From Actinobacteria bacterium 69-20 (lineage in GTDB: Bacteria; Actinomycetota; Actinomycetes; Mycobacteriales; Nakamurellaceae), in the NCBI GenBank assembly GCA_001897425.1, contig MKSW01000038.1, forward strand, positions 124,001-188,000: a DNA stretch of 64,000 bases. Direction: 5' to 3'. Below the pieces are notes generated by a model, which worked only from the letters and a program-made list of their open reading frames with translations, was not told the origin of the DNA and did no database searches. Both the position numbers and the translations under genes were made by a program. Shown here piece after piece: positions 27,067 through 36,513 of this stretch; position 1 is the stretch's first letter; every line of letters starts with the position of its first letter.

Positions 27067-27165
27067 GCCTTCGACCGCGATCTCGTGGCGATGCCGTCTA
27101 CACACGGTGATGACGCCAGTCCGTAGCCGTCGGAAGAGCACACCGACAGTCCTCAAGGAGGAAGC

Positions 27166-28272
27166 ATGAAACGTACGCTCGTCACGGTGATCGCGGTCTC
27201 GGCGGCATTCGGCCTCGCGGCATGCTCGTCGGCGAATTCGGGATCGACCAATTCCAGTTCGCCGGCGCCGGGTCCGTCCTCGAATTCCTCCTCATCAAGC
27301 TCGTCGCCCGGTTCGAGCTCGTCATCCAGTTCCAGCTCGTCGAGTGCGCCGGCGGACACCTCGTCCACCTCCGCCGCGACGCCTCCGCCCGCCGGCAAGG
27401 CGACGATCTACGCCGCCGTCACGGCGGCGAACGGCACGGCGCTGCAAGACGCCTTCCATACCGCTTTCCCGAATGAGACGATCTCGATCGTCGCCGCCGG
27501 CACCGGCAAGCTCGTCACCCGCATGGAGGCCGAGCAGAAGGCCGGCGGAGTACGCGCCGATGCGATGCTGTTGGCGGACCCGACCGTCATGCCACAACTC
27601 GCCAGCGACGGCATCCTCGGCGATTACGTGCCGCCCGCCGCCAGCCAGCTTCCCGCGGGCAACTCCGGCCAAGGCTGGTTCGGGCCGCTCGACTTCTACA
27701 ACGTGATCGTCTACAAGGACGGGCTCACCCCGGTGCCGAAGGACTGGTCGGACCTGACCAATCCGGCATACAAGGGAAAGATCGAGATCGGCGATCCCTC
27801 CTACTCCGGCACCACACTTGCGATGGCCGCCGAGATGCCGAAGCTCGCCGGCGCCGACTTCTTCACCAAGCTCAAGGCGAACGACGTGAAGATCGTGCAG
27901 TCCACCAACACCGTCGGCAACGACATCGCCAGCGGCGCAAGGCCTATCGGGATCACCCTCGACTCGGTCTACCGCCCGCTCAAGACGAAGGGATCGCCCG
28001 TGACCATCGTGTGGCCGGCGAGCGGGGCCATCCCTGTCCCGGCCCCCGCCGCCATGATCAAGGGCAGCACCAACCCGGTCGCGAAGAACTTCCTCGACTG
28101 GCTGCTCACCGCCGACGGCCAGGCGGAGTTGGCGAAGCTCGGCTACTCCCCCGCGCTCGACAGCTCCGGGGCGGTGCCCGCGGGAACCAAGATCGCCACG
28201 GTCCCGTTCCAGGATCTCGTCAGCCAACGGTCGACGATCCTCGGTGACTTCACCAAGGTGTTCGGCGGCTGA
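27166..28272 (+). CDS. ABC substrate-binding lipoprotein (Fe3+/aminoethylphosphonate type)
   Basis: Solute-binding lipoprotein of the AfuA/PhnS-like class, 368 residues. The signal ends in the lipobox LAAC (Cys20). A 45-residue Ser-rich linker, including a run of eleven serines, precedes the binding domain, which begins KATIYAAVTAANGTALQDAF. YVPPAASQLPAGNSGQGWFG, NVIVYKDGLTPVPKDWSDLT and GDPSYSGTTLAMAA are typical of the iron/2-aminoethylphosphonate family. AAGGAGG lies six bases before the ATG. The ligand is not decided; phosphonate or polyol-phosphate import would both fit the neighbouring phosphatase. Confidence 0.85.
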   Translation: MKRTLVTVIAVSAAFGLAACSSANSGSTNSSSPAPGPSSNSSSSSSSPGSSSSSSSSSSSAPADTSSTSAATPPPAGKATIYAAVTAANGTALQDAFHTAFPNETISIVAAGTGKLVTRMEAEQKAGGVRADAMLLADPTVMPQLASDGILGDYVPPAASQLPAGNSGQGWFGPLDFYNVIVYKDGLTPVPKDWSDLTNPAYKGKIEIGDPSYSGTTLAMAAEMPKLAGADFFTKLKANDVKIVQSTNTVGNDIASGARPIGITLDSVYRPLKTKGSPVTIVWPASGAIPVPAPAAMIKGSTNPVAKNFLDWLLTADGQAELAKLGYSPALDSSGAVPAGTKIATVPFQDLVSQRSTILGDFTKVFGG

Positions 28273-28277
28273 TCGAG

Positions 28278-29975
28278 GTGACCCTGCCGACCGCGCAGTT
28301 GGCCGAGGGCCCCGTGGGGCCGCGCCCGGTGTCCGCATCGGGCGCGGCCCCACGCTCTCGACTGCTGCGCGTCGGCGGGGAGTGGACCATCGTCCTCGTC
28401 GGCGTCGCGGTCCTGGTCGCCTGGCCGATCGGCCGGATGCTGTACGAAGTGATCGCCGCGCCGTCGATCATCGCCGATCTGTGGAACGAATCGCAGATGA
28501 CGGCCGCCATAGAAGGCACCGTCATCACCTCCGTCGGCGGCACGGTACTCGCGCTGATCATCGGCGGCGGATCGGCGGTCGCGTTCTGGCGGCTCCGCGT
28601 GCCGGCACAGGCCGTGCTCGCCGGCGGACTGCTGCTGCCGATCCTCATCCCGCCGTTCGTCTCCGCGCTGTCGGTCACCCAGGCATACACGGCGGCCGGG
28701 CTCGCCCAGCACCTGATCGGCCTGCAGATGAACTGGCTGTTCGGCGCCGCCGGAACCACGATTCTGCTGGGCGTGCAGCAGGTTCCGATCGCGTTCCTGA
28801 TCATCGCGGCGGCCACCAGGACCCGCGGCAGCGGCGATGCGGAACGGGCGGCCCGCGCCAGCGGTGCGCCGCCGTGGACCACCCTATGGACCATCACCTT
28901 CCCGCTACTGCGGCCGGCCATCATCGCGGCCACGGCGCTGTGCTTCATCTCGTGCGCCAGCGATTTCGGAGTCCCGGCGGTGCTGGCCATCCCGGCCCGC
29001 TACCCGACCATCACCACCGAGATCTACCAGGCGATGTCGTTCTCCACGAACGGCCTGGCCGATCCCATCGCGCTATCCGCGCTGCTCATCGTGGCCGCAC
29101 TCATCGTGTTCGCGGTGACCAGCCGGTTCGCCGCGGCCGGGGTGGCCGCGAACCGGCACACCACCCCGCTCGTCATCCAACGGCGCCCGTGGCACACGGC
29201 CGTGGCGGTGCTGATCGGCCTGTACATCTTCGTCGTCAGCCTGTTCCCCTTGTTAGGGCTGATCAGCATCGCCATCACGAAGGTGTACGGCGAGAGCCCG
29301 GTGCCAGCGCACTGGTCGTTCGAGCATCTCGCCACGGCACTGCAGGGCGATGCGATCAGCGGATTCCTGCGCAGCCTGTTGCTCGCGGTGCTGACCGCGA
29401 CCATCCTGGTGGTCGCCGGCGTGCTCGCCGGGCGGCTCGGCCTGCGCCGCGGCGGACGCGCGCTCGGCGCGCTGATCGCGGTGCCCTATGCCGTCCCCGG
29501 ATCCGCCGTCGCCATTGCGATCCTGTTGACCTTCAGCAAGTTCCTGTACGGCACCATCGCGATCATCCTGGTGGCGTACCTGTCCCGATTCTGGGCGCTG
29601 GCCCAGCAGCCGATCGGTGCCGCCCTCAGCCAGCTCAGCCCGGAGCCCGCGCTGGCCGCCCGCGCGAGCGGCGCGTCGGCATGGCGGGCGTGGTGGGTGT
29701 CGGTCTGGCCCGCGATACGCCCGTCGATGCTCGCCGCCTGGCTGCTCGTCTTCCTCTACAGCCTGCACGAGCTCACCGTCTCGTCCCTGCTGTACGTGCC
29801 GGGCACGGAAACGATCGGCGTCGTCGTGCTCAACGCAGAAGAGGGCGGCGATCTCGCGACGACCTCGGCGATCGCCCTATGGCTGACGATCGTGATCCTG
29901 CTGTGCGCCGTCCCGCTCATCGTGTCGCGACGGCTTCGCGGCATCCTCGGTTTCTCCAGTGGAGGTTCGTGGTGA
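28278..29975 (+). CDS. ABC importer permease (two-domain, FbpB-like)
   Basis: Membrane permease of 565 residues with two fused BPD_transp domains, about twelve membrane helices, as in FbpB/AfuB and PhnU-PhnV-type systems. Two EAA-like loops are visible: ERAARASGAPPWTTLWTITF near residue 190 and ALAARASGASAWRAWWVSVW near 455. GTG 28278 starts five bases after the binding-protein stop; the TGA overlaps the ATPase GTG. It forms a complete importer with its neighbours. Confidence 0.88.
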   Translation: MTLPTAQLAEGPVGPRPVSASGAAPRSRLLRVGGEWTIVLVGVAVLVAWPIGRMLYEVIAAPSIIADLWNESQMTAAIEGTVITSVGGTVLALIIGGGSAVAFWRLRVPAQAVLAGGLLLPILIPPFVSALSVTQAYTAAGLAQHLIGLQMNWLFGAAGTTILLGVQQVPIAFLIIAAATRTRGSGDAERAARASGAPPWTTLWTITFPLLRPAIIAATALCFISCASDFGVPAVLAIPARYPTITTEIYQAMSFSTNGLADPIALSALLIVAALIVFAVTSRFAAAGVAANRHTTPLVIQRRPWHTAVAVLIGLYIFVVSLFPLLGLISIAITKVYGESPVPAHWSFEHLATALQGDAISGFLRSLLLAVLTATILVVAGVLAGRLGLRRGGRALGALIAVPYAVPGSAVAIAILLTFSKFLYGTIAIILVAYLSRFWALAQQPIGAALSQLSPEPALAARASGASAWRAWWVSVWPAIRPSMLAAWLLVFLYSLHELTVSSLLYVPGTETIGVVVLNAEEGGDLATTSAIALWLTIVILLCAVPLIVSRRLRGILGFSSGGSW

Positions 29976-31126
29976 CGGCACTGAGCGTCGACCAACTCGT
30001 CGTCCGCTACGGCGCCGTGAGCGCGCTGGACGGCATCAGCCTGCAGGTCGGGCGGGGCGAGGTGCTGGCGGTCCTCGGCCCGTCAGGGTCCGGAAAGACG
30101 ACACTGCTGAACGCCGTCGCGGGCTTCGTACCCATCAGCGGCGGCGAGATCCGGATCGATGACATTCTCGTAGCGAGCGGCCGGCGGTCGCTTCCCATCG
30201 AACAGCGCGGCGTCGGAGTGGTGTTCCAGAGCTACGGGCTGTGGCCACATATGGATGCCCTGGACACGGTCGCCTATCCGCTGCGGCGGCAGGGCATGGA
30301 TAAGGCCGAGGCGCGCGCCCGCGCCGCGGAACTCCTCGAACGGGTCGGGCTGGCGGGCTTCGAGCACCGGCGCCCCAACCTGCTGTCGGGCGGCCAACAG
30401 CAACGCGTCGGCCTGGCCCGCGCCCTGGCCCGTAAGCCTCGACTGTTCCTGTTCGACGAACCGACCGCGAACCTCGACAGCGGTCTCCGCGCCGGTCTGC
30501 AGTCGCAGATTCGCGAGCAACTGGAACGTACGGAGGCGGCAGCGGTGTACGTGACGCACGACCCGGTGGAGGCGTTCGCGGTCTCCGACCGCATCGCGGC
30601 GATCCGCGACGCGCATCTGGTGCAGGTCGCCACCGCGAAGGAGATCTACGCGCATCCCGCCGACGCCTGGATCGCCCGGCTGACGGGACCCTGCTCGCTG
30701 GTCGACGCGGACGTGCTGGATTCCTCGACGGTCCGCGTCGGCGGCGTTGTCGTGTGCGGCGTCATCCTCGGCGGCGCGAACCAACAGTCATCCGGCGGCG
30801 CGGCCCAGATCGCCCGGCGTGACGTGTCGCTCGCCGTACGACCGGAGTGGATTCGACTGGACGCGCCCGGTGCGCTTCCGCTCGACGCTACTGTCGAGAC
30901 GGTCGCGTTCGCCGGCGCCGAGATGGTGTGCACCTTGGCCGGCGGCGGACGGTCGCTCGCCGTGCACGTCCCCGGATCGACGGACATCCGCGCCGGCGAT
31001 CGCGTGTCGTGGGGCCTCACGCAAGCCTGCGTGCTCGACCGAAGCGCGCCGCCGGCCGGTGACACCGCCACCGCACCTCCCGCCGCGGCCCCGACGGAGC
31101 CAGCGATGCCGACCGCCCGCTCGTGA
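29972..31126 (+). CDS. ABC importer ATPase
   Basis: Cytoplasmic ATP-binding subunit, 384 residues. Walker A GPSGSGKT at residues 36-43, Q-loop in VVFQSYGLWPHM, signature LSGGQQQR near 138, Walker B LFLFDEPTANLD, and H-loop VYVTHDP. A C-terminal TOBE-like domain occupies residues 245-365, followed by a Pro/Ala/Thr-rich tail of about 25 residues. GTG 29972 overlaps the permease stop, with GGAGG upstream. Third gene of the importer operon. Confidence 0.92.
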   Translation: MTALSVDQLVVRYGAVSALDGISLQVGRGEVLAVLGPSGSGKTTLLNAVAGFVPISGGEIRIDDILVASGRRSLPIEQRGVGVVFQSYGLWPHMDALDTVAYPLRRQGMDKAEARARAAELLERVGLAGFEHRRPNLLSGGQQQRVGLARALARKPRLFLFDEPTANLDSGLRAGLQSQIREQLERTEAAAVYVTHDPVEAFAVSDRIAAIRDAHLVQVATAKEIYAHPADAWIARLTGPCSLVDADVLDSSTVRVGGVVVCGVILGGANQQSSGGAAQIARRDVSLAVRPEWIRLDAPGALPLDATVETVAFAGAEMVCTLAGGGRSLAVHVPGSTDIRAGDRVSWGLTQACVLDRSAPPAGDTATAPPAAAPTEPAMPTARS

Positions 31127-31247
31127 CGCTGCCCGCTTGTGATGCTGCCCGCCCATGACGCCGTTCGCGCCTGCGGCGGCACAGACGTTCCGAACCGGGA
31201 CCGGGCCGATCATGAAAGTCCGATTCAGGCCGAAAGTCCTTGCCCGA

Positions 31248-31265
31248 TAGGGACTTTGTACCCTA
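31248..31265. promoter_or_regulatory. DosR-like palindrome
   Basis: TAGGGACTTTGTACCCTA, a palindrome of TAGGG and CCCTA arms that matches about 11 of 14 positions of the mycobacterial DosR core (GGGACTTTAGTCCC). It is 500 bp from the next gene, so target and relevance are uncertain. Confidence 0.3.
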
Positions 31266-31284
31266 GTCGCCGGTTCTGACAATC

Positions 31285-31300
31285 TGTGTTCTAGATCACA
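31285..31300. promoter_or_regulatory. CRP/GlxR-like operator
   Basis: TGTGTTCTAGATCACA fits the actinobacterial CRP/GlxR form TGTG-N8-CACA with a TAGATCACA right half. It lies between the ABC importer operon and the metallopeptidase-like gene. Inference from motif only. Confidence 0.45.
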
Positions 31301-31772
31301 CGGGCGCCACACATCGAGCCCAACCCAGGACTGGCACCGCCATCGCCCCGGTGAACCCGGGCGGACCGCGCTATTCCGCATCAGCCGAAACGAGGGCGGG
31401 GCGAATGGCCAACTGTTCACGTTGATTCTCACATTGATTCGAGTGCGCACGCCCGACCGGAATGCCGGAGCGTGAACGGCACATCGGCATAGCCCGCCGT
31501 CCCCGGTGCTGGTTCATTTCTCGGGCGAGGCCGGCCGTCATCCTCGTGGCTGCGAAAATACCCGGCCGACGGGTTACCAGGTCCGGAACAAGAACGTGGT
31601 TCCGATCGGACACTTCTTGCGCACCAATACTTGTCGTCGGAGAGAGGCGCCGTTCGCGCACCGTCTCCATGTCTGCTCATCGCTTGCCGCGCGATAGTCG
31701 CGCCCGGCCTCGATGGGGAATGTGCGTTTCAACACGAGCATCTACGGTGATGCTCAGGGAAGGTGAACAATC

Positions 31773-34667
31773 ATGCCGTCCGAATATTCATCGGCCGCCA
31801 ATGCCTATCTCGATCTGGACACCGCCGGCGCCGTCCGCGGAATGTCGCATCTCGGCGCTCCATTCGTCGCCACCGCCGCGACCGCGCAATTGATCGCAGC
31901 GGAATACCTGCACACCTTCGCGGACCTCCTGCAGATCCCACAGGCCGCGCTGGCCCGGCTGGATCGGGCGCCCGACCCGCTCCCGACCGGCGATCCTGTC
32001 GAGTTCCGCTTCGCGGCGGAGAAGCCGCTCGGCGGCCTCACCACCGTCGCCTACGACCAAACCGTGCTAGGTCTGCCGATCTGGGAGGCGGGACTCGCCG
32101 TCCAGATGCGGCCGGCAGACCAGCAGGTGCTCACCGCCCAATCGACCGCGCACCGCGACGTCCACGTCGCGAAACCATCTGCGGCGGCAGCGAAACGCGC
32201 GCTGCAGATCGACCCGCGACAGCTCGCCGGAGCGTTGGGAGTGGGCAGCGATCGGACCGGTGGGAAACAGGCACTGCCCGAGATCGCGAATCGGCGGCTC
32301 GTGGTGCTGCAGTTCTCGCGAGCGGCCGTACAGCGGGACCCGGAGCCACCCGTCATCGGCGTTGCCGAGTCGGCAGGCGTGACCGACGCCGCCGGCGACA
32401 CGTATCTCCCCCGGCTGCCGCTGCCCCCGGTCCCGGACTCGTTCGTGGACGGCCGGCACTACGTGTGCGTGCGGGTCGACTTCGCTTTGCCCACAGCGGG
32501 TTTCCGGCAGCTGCACTGGGTCGCGCTGCTGGATGTCGAGACCCTCGCCGCGCTCTATTTGCGGCCGTTCGTCGATGACGTGACCGGGCTGGTGTTCGAC
32601 ATCGACCCGATCACGACCAACGGCGGACCGGCGCCCACCGCGACGAATACCACGCTCAACCCGGTCCGGGTGGCGAAGACGCTGGAGGGGTTGGTCGCTC
32701 CGGTGGCCGGCGTGCAATCCCTCACCGGCGACAACGTCACTCTCAGCGACGTGGAGGCGCCCACCGTTGCGCCGCCGACCGAGACATCCGGCAACAACTT
32801 CGATTTCGACGCGCGGACCGACAACTTCGCCGCCACCAACGCCTACGAGCATTGCGACCGGTTCTTCCGGCTCGCCGACAGCATGGGGTTCAGCCGCTCG
32901 GGATACTTCGGGGGCACCACATTCCCGACCCCGGTCGACCACCGCGGCCTCGGCGGAAACGTCATCAATGCGCATTGCGTCGGGGTCAGCGGCGGCAGCG
33001 GGATCCTGCAGACGACATTCGCGCTGGTGGACACCACCGATACGACCAACCCGCTCGGCATCGCCGCGGATCTCCGTGTCGCACTGCACGAGCTGGGCGG
33101 CCACGGAGTGCTCTACAACCACGTCAGCAGCGCGAATTTCAAGTTCTCGCACAGCGCCGGAGACAGCATCGCCGTCATCCTCGCCGACCCAGAGACCAAC
33201 GCGCCGGACCGGTTCCTCAGCTTCCCCTGGGCGTTCACCGAGTTGCCGGCGAGCTCGGTCCGCCGGCACGACCGCACCCCGGCCGCGGGATGGGGCTACG
33301 GCGGCTCGATCGCGCTGAACCCGTTCGGCTCCGGCGACGGAGGCGGGTACAACAACGAGCAGATCCTGTCCACCACCATGTTCCGGATCTACCGGTCGAT
33401 CGGCGGGGACTCGGCGGATCTCGCCACCCGCCAGTTCGCTTCGCGGATGACGATCTACCTGATCCTCAAGGCGATCAGCACCCTCACTCCGGCCACGAAT
33501 CCCACCTCCGGGGAGATATTCGCGGGCGTGCTGCAGACCGCCGATGCCGACGACTGGACCAGCGAGAACATCACCGGCGGCGCGTACCGGAAGGTGATCA
33601 GGTGGGCCTTCGAGCAGCAGGGCGCCTTCCAGCGGGCCGGCACCGCGACGCCGAACAACAACATCGGCGACCCGCCCACCGTGGACGTCTACATCGACGA
33701 CGGACGGGCGGGCGAATACCAATATCAGCCGGTCTGGTGGGCGAACCAGTCGATCTGGAACCGCCGCAACCCGGACAACGGCACCACCCACGAGGAGCCG
33801 ATCGTCGGCGTGACGAACTACGCCTACGTCACCATCAAGAACCGCGGCTTCCAGACGGCGACGGGCGTGACGGTCCAGGCGTACCACGCCGACCCGAACG
33901 CCGGGCTGGCCTGGCCGAGCGAGTGGGAGGCCATGACCACGGCTTCCCTGCCCGCCGCGAATGTGCCGGCCAACAACGCCGGCTCGGTGACGGTCGGCCC
34001 GTTCGAATGGATCCCGCGCCACATCGGCCACGAATGCATGTTCATGCTGGTCTCGGCGACCGGTGACGAGAGCAACGTCGACCACATCAAACCGGGCGAC
34101 TCGATCCCCGACTGGCGACTTGTGCCGCACGACAACAACATCGGGCAACGCAACGTGGCGCCGGTGTCCGGCGGCGGCACCACCGGGCTGGTCGAGTCGT
34201 TCGCCGATCGGACATTCGAATTGCGCAACCCGATGGGGCAAACGAGCCGGATGACTGTCGAGGCGCGGTTGCCTGAGCTGCTGTCGAGCCGCCGGTGGCG
34301 GCTGGAGTTCGTCAACGCGGGCGGTGCGGCATTCTCCCTGGGCGCCGGGCAGTCTCGCACCGTAACGATGCGGATCGTCGAGGGCGCCGCCTTCACCGCG
34401 GCCGACGTGCGGGCAGCCGCGGACCGAACGGTCCACGTGCTGGGCCGCGCGGACGGCATCGTGGTCGGTGGGATGTCCTACGAACTCGACCCCGACCAAC
34501 TGCATCCTCCGTGCCGGCACGGCGGCGGGCACGACTGCACCGGCGCCGCCGAAACACTGCTCGACTGCCTCGATCTCGGCTGCATCGATCGCGGCGGGGC
34601 GAAGGTCCGTCGGGTCAGGATTCGCCGGATCACCGTGGACATCGACCTCGAGGAGGGGAACTGCTGA
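31773..34667 (+). CDS. M36/fungalysin-like protein with distorted zinc motif
   Basis: Large 964-residue protein without a signal peptide. The N-terminal third resembles a thermolysin/fungalysin propeptide (LTTVAYDQTVLGLPIWEAGL near residues 88-107). The centre resembles peptidase M36 (NAYEHCDRFFRLADSMGF; LRVALHELGGHGVLYNHVSS at about 434-453), but the zinc motif reads HELGGH, one residue longer than HExxH, so activity is doubtful. After residue 600 comes a CARDB-like beta-sandwich (YVTIKNRGFQTATGVTVQAY, ending NNIGQRNVAPV) also found in the 36514-38013 product. The C-terminus is Cys/His-rich (PPCRHGGGHDC, LDCLDLGC). Cellular role unknown; expression with the operon at 36.5-42.6 kb is suspected. 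Confidence 0.6.
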   Translation: MPSEYSSAANAYLDLDTAGAVRGMSHLGAPFVATAATAQLIAAEYLHTFADLLQIPQAALARLDRAPDPLPTGDPVEFRFAAEKPLGGLTTVAYDQTVLGLPIWEAGLAVQMRPADQQVLTAQSTAHRDVHVAKPSAAAAKRALQIDPRQLAGALGVGSDRTGGKQALPEIANRRLVVLQFSRAAVQRDPEPPVIGVAESAGVTDAAGDTYLPRLPLPPVPDSFVDGRHYVCVRVDFALPTAGFRQLHWVALLDVETLAALYLRPFVDDVTGLVFDIDPITTNGGPAPTATNTTLNPVRVAKTLEGLVAPVAGVQSLTGDNVTLSDVEAPTVAPPTETSGNNFDFDARTDNFAATNAYEHCDRFFRLADSMGFSRSGYFGGTTFPTPVDHRGLGGNVINAHCVGVSGGSGILQTTFALVDTTDTTNPLGIAADLRVALHELGGHGVLYNHVSSANFKFSHSAGDSIAVILADPETNAPDRFLSFPWAFTELPASSVRRHDRTPAAGWGYGGSIALNPFGSGDGGGYNNEQILSTTMFRIYRSIGGDSADLATRQFASRMTIYLILKAISTLTPATNPTSGEIFAGVLQTADADDWTSENITGGAYRKVIRWAFEQQGAFQRAGTATPNNNIGDPPTVDVYIDDGRAGEYQYQPVWWANQSIWNRRNPDNGTTHEEPIVGVTNYAYVTIKNRGFQTATGVTVQAYHADPNAGLAWPSEWEAMTTASLPAANVPANNAGSVTVGPFEWIPRHIGHECMFMLVSATGDESNVDHIKPGDSIPDWRLVPHDNNIGQRNVAPVSGGGTTGLVESFADRTFELRNPMGQTSRMTVEARLPELLSSRRWRLEFVNAGGAAFSLGAGQSRTVTMRIVEGAAFTAADVRAAADRTVHVLGRADGIVVGGMSYELDPDQLHPPCRHGGGHDCTGAAETLLDCLDLGCIDRGGAKVRRVRIRRITVDIDLEEGNC

Positions 34668-34807
34668 GGCTTGGAATTCGCGGGCGGCGGCGGGCTCGGG
34701 CTGCTTGGGCTCGGGGATGGGCGGCGGATCGTCCATGGGGCGAGGTGGACGATCCGCGTTCGCCCAGTGGCGGGCGCGCCCGCGCTTGCGGTCGTAACTC
34801 CACGCCC

Positions 34808-34874
34808 ATGACGTCGTTCGCGCCCGCGGCGGCAAAGCCTGTCTGAACCCGCCCGGCCCCGGAACGTCGTCATA
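34808..34874. repeat. Dispersed hairpin repeat, copy D
   Basis: Left arm ATGACGTCGTTCGCG, right arm GGAACGTCGTCATA, centre GC-rich with CTGTCTGAACCCGCCC. Nearly identical to copies E (36271) and F (43895). It sits downstream of the M36-like gene and upstream of the AAA ATPase gene. Confidence 0.75.
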
Positions 34875-35019
34875 GGCGGTTGTCAAGGATTGCGCGTGGC
34901 CAGAACCTTCGCGTTCGGGCCATGTAGCATCGCCGGCGTTTCAGTCTCGCATCTTGCACATGGAGACGCTGCTTCTATGAATTTCTAGCAATGTATAGCC
35001 CAATCAGGATAGATGCCGC

Positions 35020-35025
35020 TATATT
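35020..35025 (+). promoter_or_regulatory. -10 element of a leaderless AAA ATPase gene
   Basis: TATATT seven bases before ATG 35033, the spacing of leaderless actinobacterial transcripts. No clear -35 element. It supports the shorter start of the downstream gene. Confidence 0.5.
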
Positions 35026-35032
35026 TCCCTAC

Positions 35033-36223
35033 ATGGATCCGGTCCTCAATCCGTACAACCCGGGCGCGGGTCGGCGGCCTCGCGCGCTGGTCGGCCGGGA
35101 TGGCGAACTCGAGCTGATGGACACGCTGATCGCTCGCACCAGTCGGGGCATGGACGGGCGCGGAGTGATCCTCACCGGGCTGCGGGGCGTCGGCAAGACG
35201 GTTCTGCTGCACGCCATGGCCGATCGCGCCGAAGCTGCGGAGTGGTTCACCGTGCGCCTTGAAGCGCGGCGCTCGGTGTCCGAAACCTTCGAATTCCAGC
35301 TGGCCCGGGCCCTCCGAGACGCCTACCGCGCAAGTTCCTGGCGCCACAATCTCACCGATCGAGCACGTGCGGCGTTCGGAACGATCCAATCCTTCACCGC
35401 CAAGGTAGACACCAGCGGTGGGATCTCTGCCTCCATTGAGTTCGCCCCTCACCACGGGCGCGCCGACTCCAGCGACTTCGAGACCAACCTGCTCGATGTC
35501 GCCATCGACCTCACCGACGCAGCCACGGAACGCCGGGTCGGAGTGGCGTTGTTCATCGACGAGTTGCAAGACGCTCCGACGCCAATCCTGCAGGCGTTGA
35601 CCCACGCTGTCCATCAGGCCGGCCAGACGGCCCGACCGTTCTATGTGATCGGGGCCGGGCTGCCCTCAGTGATCCGGCTGCTGTCAGAGGCGACCAGCTA
35701 CGCCGAGCGGCTTTACGACTACCGACCCATCTCGCAACTCTCAACCGGTGATTCCGGCGAGGTACTCGAAGCCCCGGCCCGAACCGAAAACGTCACCTGG
35801 GACCCAGAAGCCGTCTCACTCCTGGTAAGTGAGAGCGCCGGATACCCATACTTCCTGCAGGAATTCGGCAGCGCCGCCTGGGACATCGCCGCCCGCCCCG
35901 ACGCTATCAGCCGCTCCGACGCGCTCGCCGCCGTCAACGCCGGCCGCCGTGCGCTGGACGACGGATTCTTTCGGGCAAGGTGGGACCGGGCGACCAAGGC
36001 CGAGCGTAATTACCTCATCGCCATGTCTAGCGACGGCGCCGGACCGTCCTTCACTGGCGAGATCGCCAGCCGCCTGGGTAAAGAACCGTCTCAGCTAGGA
36101 CCCGCCCGCGCCAACCTCATCAGCAAGGGCCTGATCTATGCCCCCGAACACGGCCAAATCTCCTACACCGTACCGGGAATGGCCGACTTCATCCGCAGAC
36201 AGGTTGACTCATGCGTGCCCTGA
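35033..36223 (+). CDS. AAA-family (ORC/STAND-like) ATPase
   Basis: ATP-binding protein of 396 residues. ATG 35033 gives the N-terminus DPVLNPYNPGAG, which is typical for this actinobacterial ATPase group; an in-frame ATG at 34991 is less likely. Walker A is GLRGVGKT (49-56), Walker B LFIDELQDAP near 173, and sensor-type GAGLPSV follows. The last 80 residues look like a winged helix (TGEIASRLGKEPSQLGPARA, LISKGLIYAPEHGQISYTVP). Codon use and upstream base composition differ slightly from neighbours. Such ATPases occur beside mobile or defence genes, but no partner effector is evident here. Confidence 0.75.
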   Translation: MDPVLNPYNPGAGRRPRALVGRDGELELMDTLIARTSRGMDGRGVILTGLRGVGKTVLLHAMADRAEAAEWFTVRLEARRSVSETFEFQLARALRDAYRASSWRHNLTDRARAAFGTIQSFTAKVDTSGGISASIEFAPHHGRADSSDFETNLLDVAIDLTDAATERRVGVALFIDELQDAPTPILQALTHAVHQAGQTARPFYVIGAGLPSVIRLLSEATSYAERLYDYRPISQLSTGDSGEVLEAPARTENVTWDPEAVSLLVSESAGYPYFLQEFGSAAWDIAARPDAISRSDALAAVNAGRRALDDGFFRARWDRATKAERNYLIAMSSDGAGPSFTGEIASRLGKEPSQLGPARANLISKGLIYAPEHGQISYTVPGMADFIRRQVDSCVP

Positions 36224-36270
36224 GCCCGCCCGGGGGCGCGGACGGCGCCGGCGTTCATGTCATCTCGCCC

Positions 36271-36336
36271 ATGACGTCGTTCGCGCCTGCGGCGGTGAGG
36301 CTGCCTGAACCCGCCCGGTCCCGGAACTTCGTCATA
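36271..36336. repeat. Dispersed hairpin repeat, copy E
   Basis: ATGACGTCGTTCGCG left arm and GGAACTTCGTCATA right arm, 66 bp. Lies between the convergent AAA ATPase and His/Cys-rich protein genes, where it could terminate both. Remaining bases of this 290-bp interval show no gene. Confidence 0.75.
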
Positions 36337-36513
36337 GGCGGTCGCCGACAGCGATGGGCGGCTCATCCGCCGAGTAGGCACGGATCGAAGCGGTGGCCTT
36401 CCCCTCGGTCGAGGATCTCGCCGATGACGATGTTCTCGTGCAGGAGCCCGGCCCGGACCCCGATGCTGCCGGGGGGATCCGGGTCGGGGCAGGTGGGCCG
36501 GCGGTGGCCGCGA

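Larger units (their letters stand above)
31127..31772. other. Intergenic region with degenerate hairpin repeat and regulator-like boxes
   Basis: No convincing gene in 646 bp. A degenerate copy of the dispersed repeat begins at 31155 (ATGACGCCGTTCGCGCCTGC), retaining the left arm while the right arm has decayed. An AAAGTCC/GGACTTT inverted repeat (31233-31257), a DosR-like and a CRP-like box lie at 31230-31300. The last 450 bp show only weakly biased reading frames. The metallopeptidase-like gene starts at 31773 with GGGAAGG upstream. Confidence 0.5.
34668..35032. other. Intergenic region, locally AT-richer
   Basis: No gene seen. It contains hairpin-repeat copy D (34808-34874). The last 120 bp before the AAA ATPase gene are clearly AT-richer than the rest of the window (for example TATATT at 35020), which may mark a transferred or promoter segment. 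Confidence 0.5.

Noticed and set aside
31371-31670. 99-codon minus-strand open frame in the 31.1-31.8 kb gap
   Set aside because: No ribosome site, no third-position GC bias and no motif.
32067-34886. 939-codon open frame on the minus strand opposite the M36-like gene
   Set aside because: Composition is Arg/Val/Asp/Gly-rich with no motifs, as expected for the complement of a GC-rich gene. The plus-strand product has recognisable domains.
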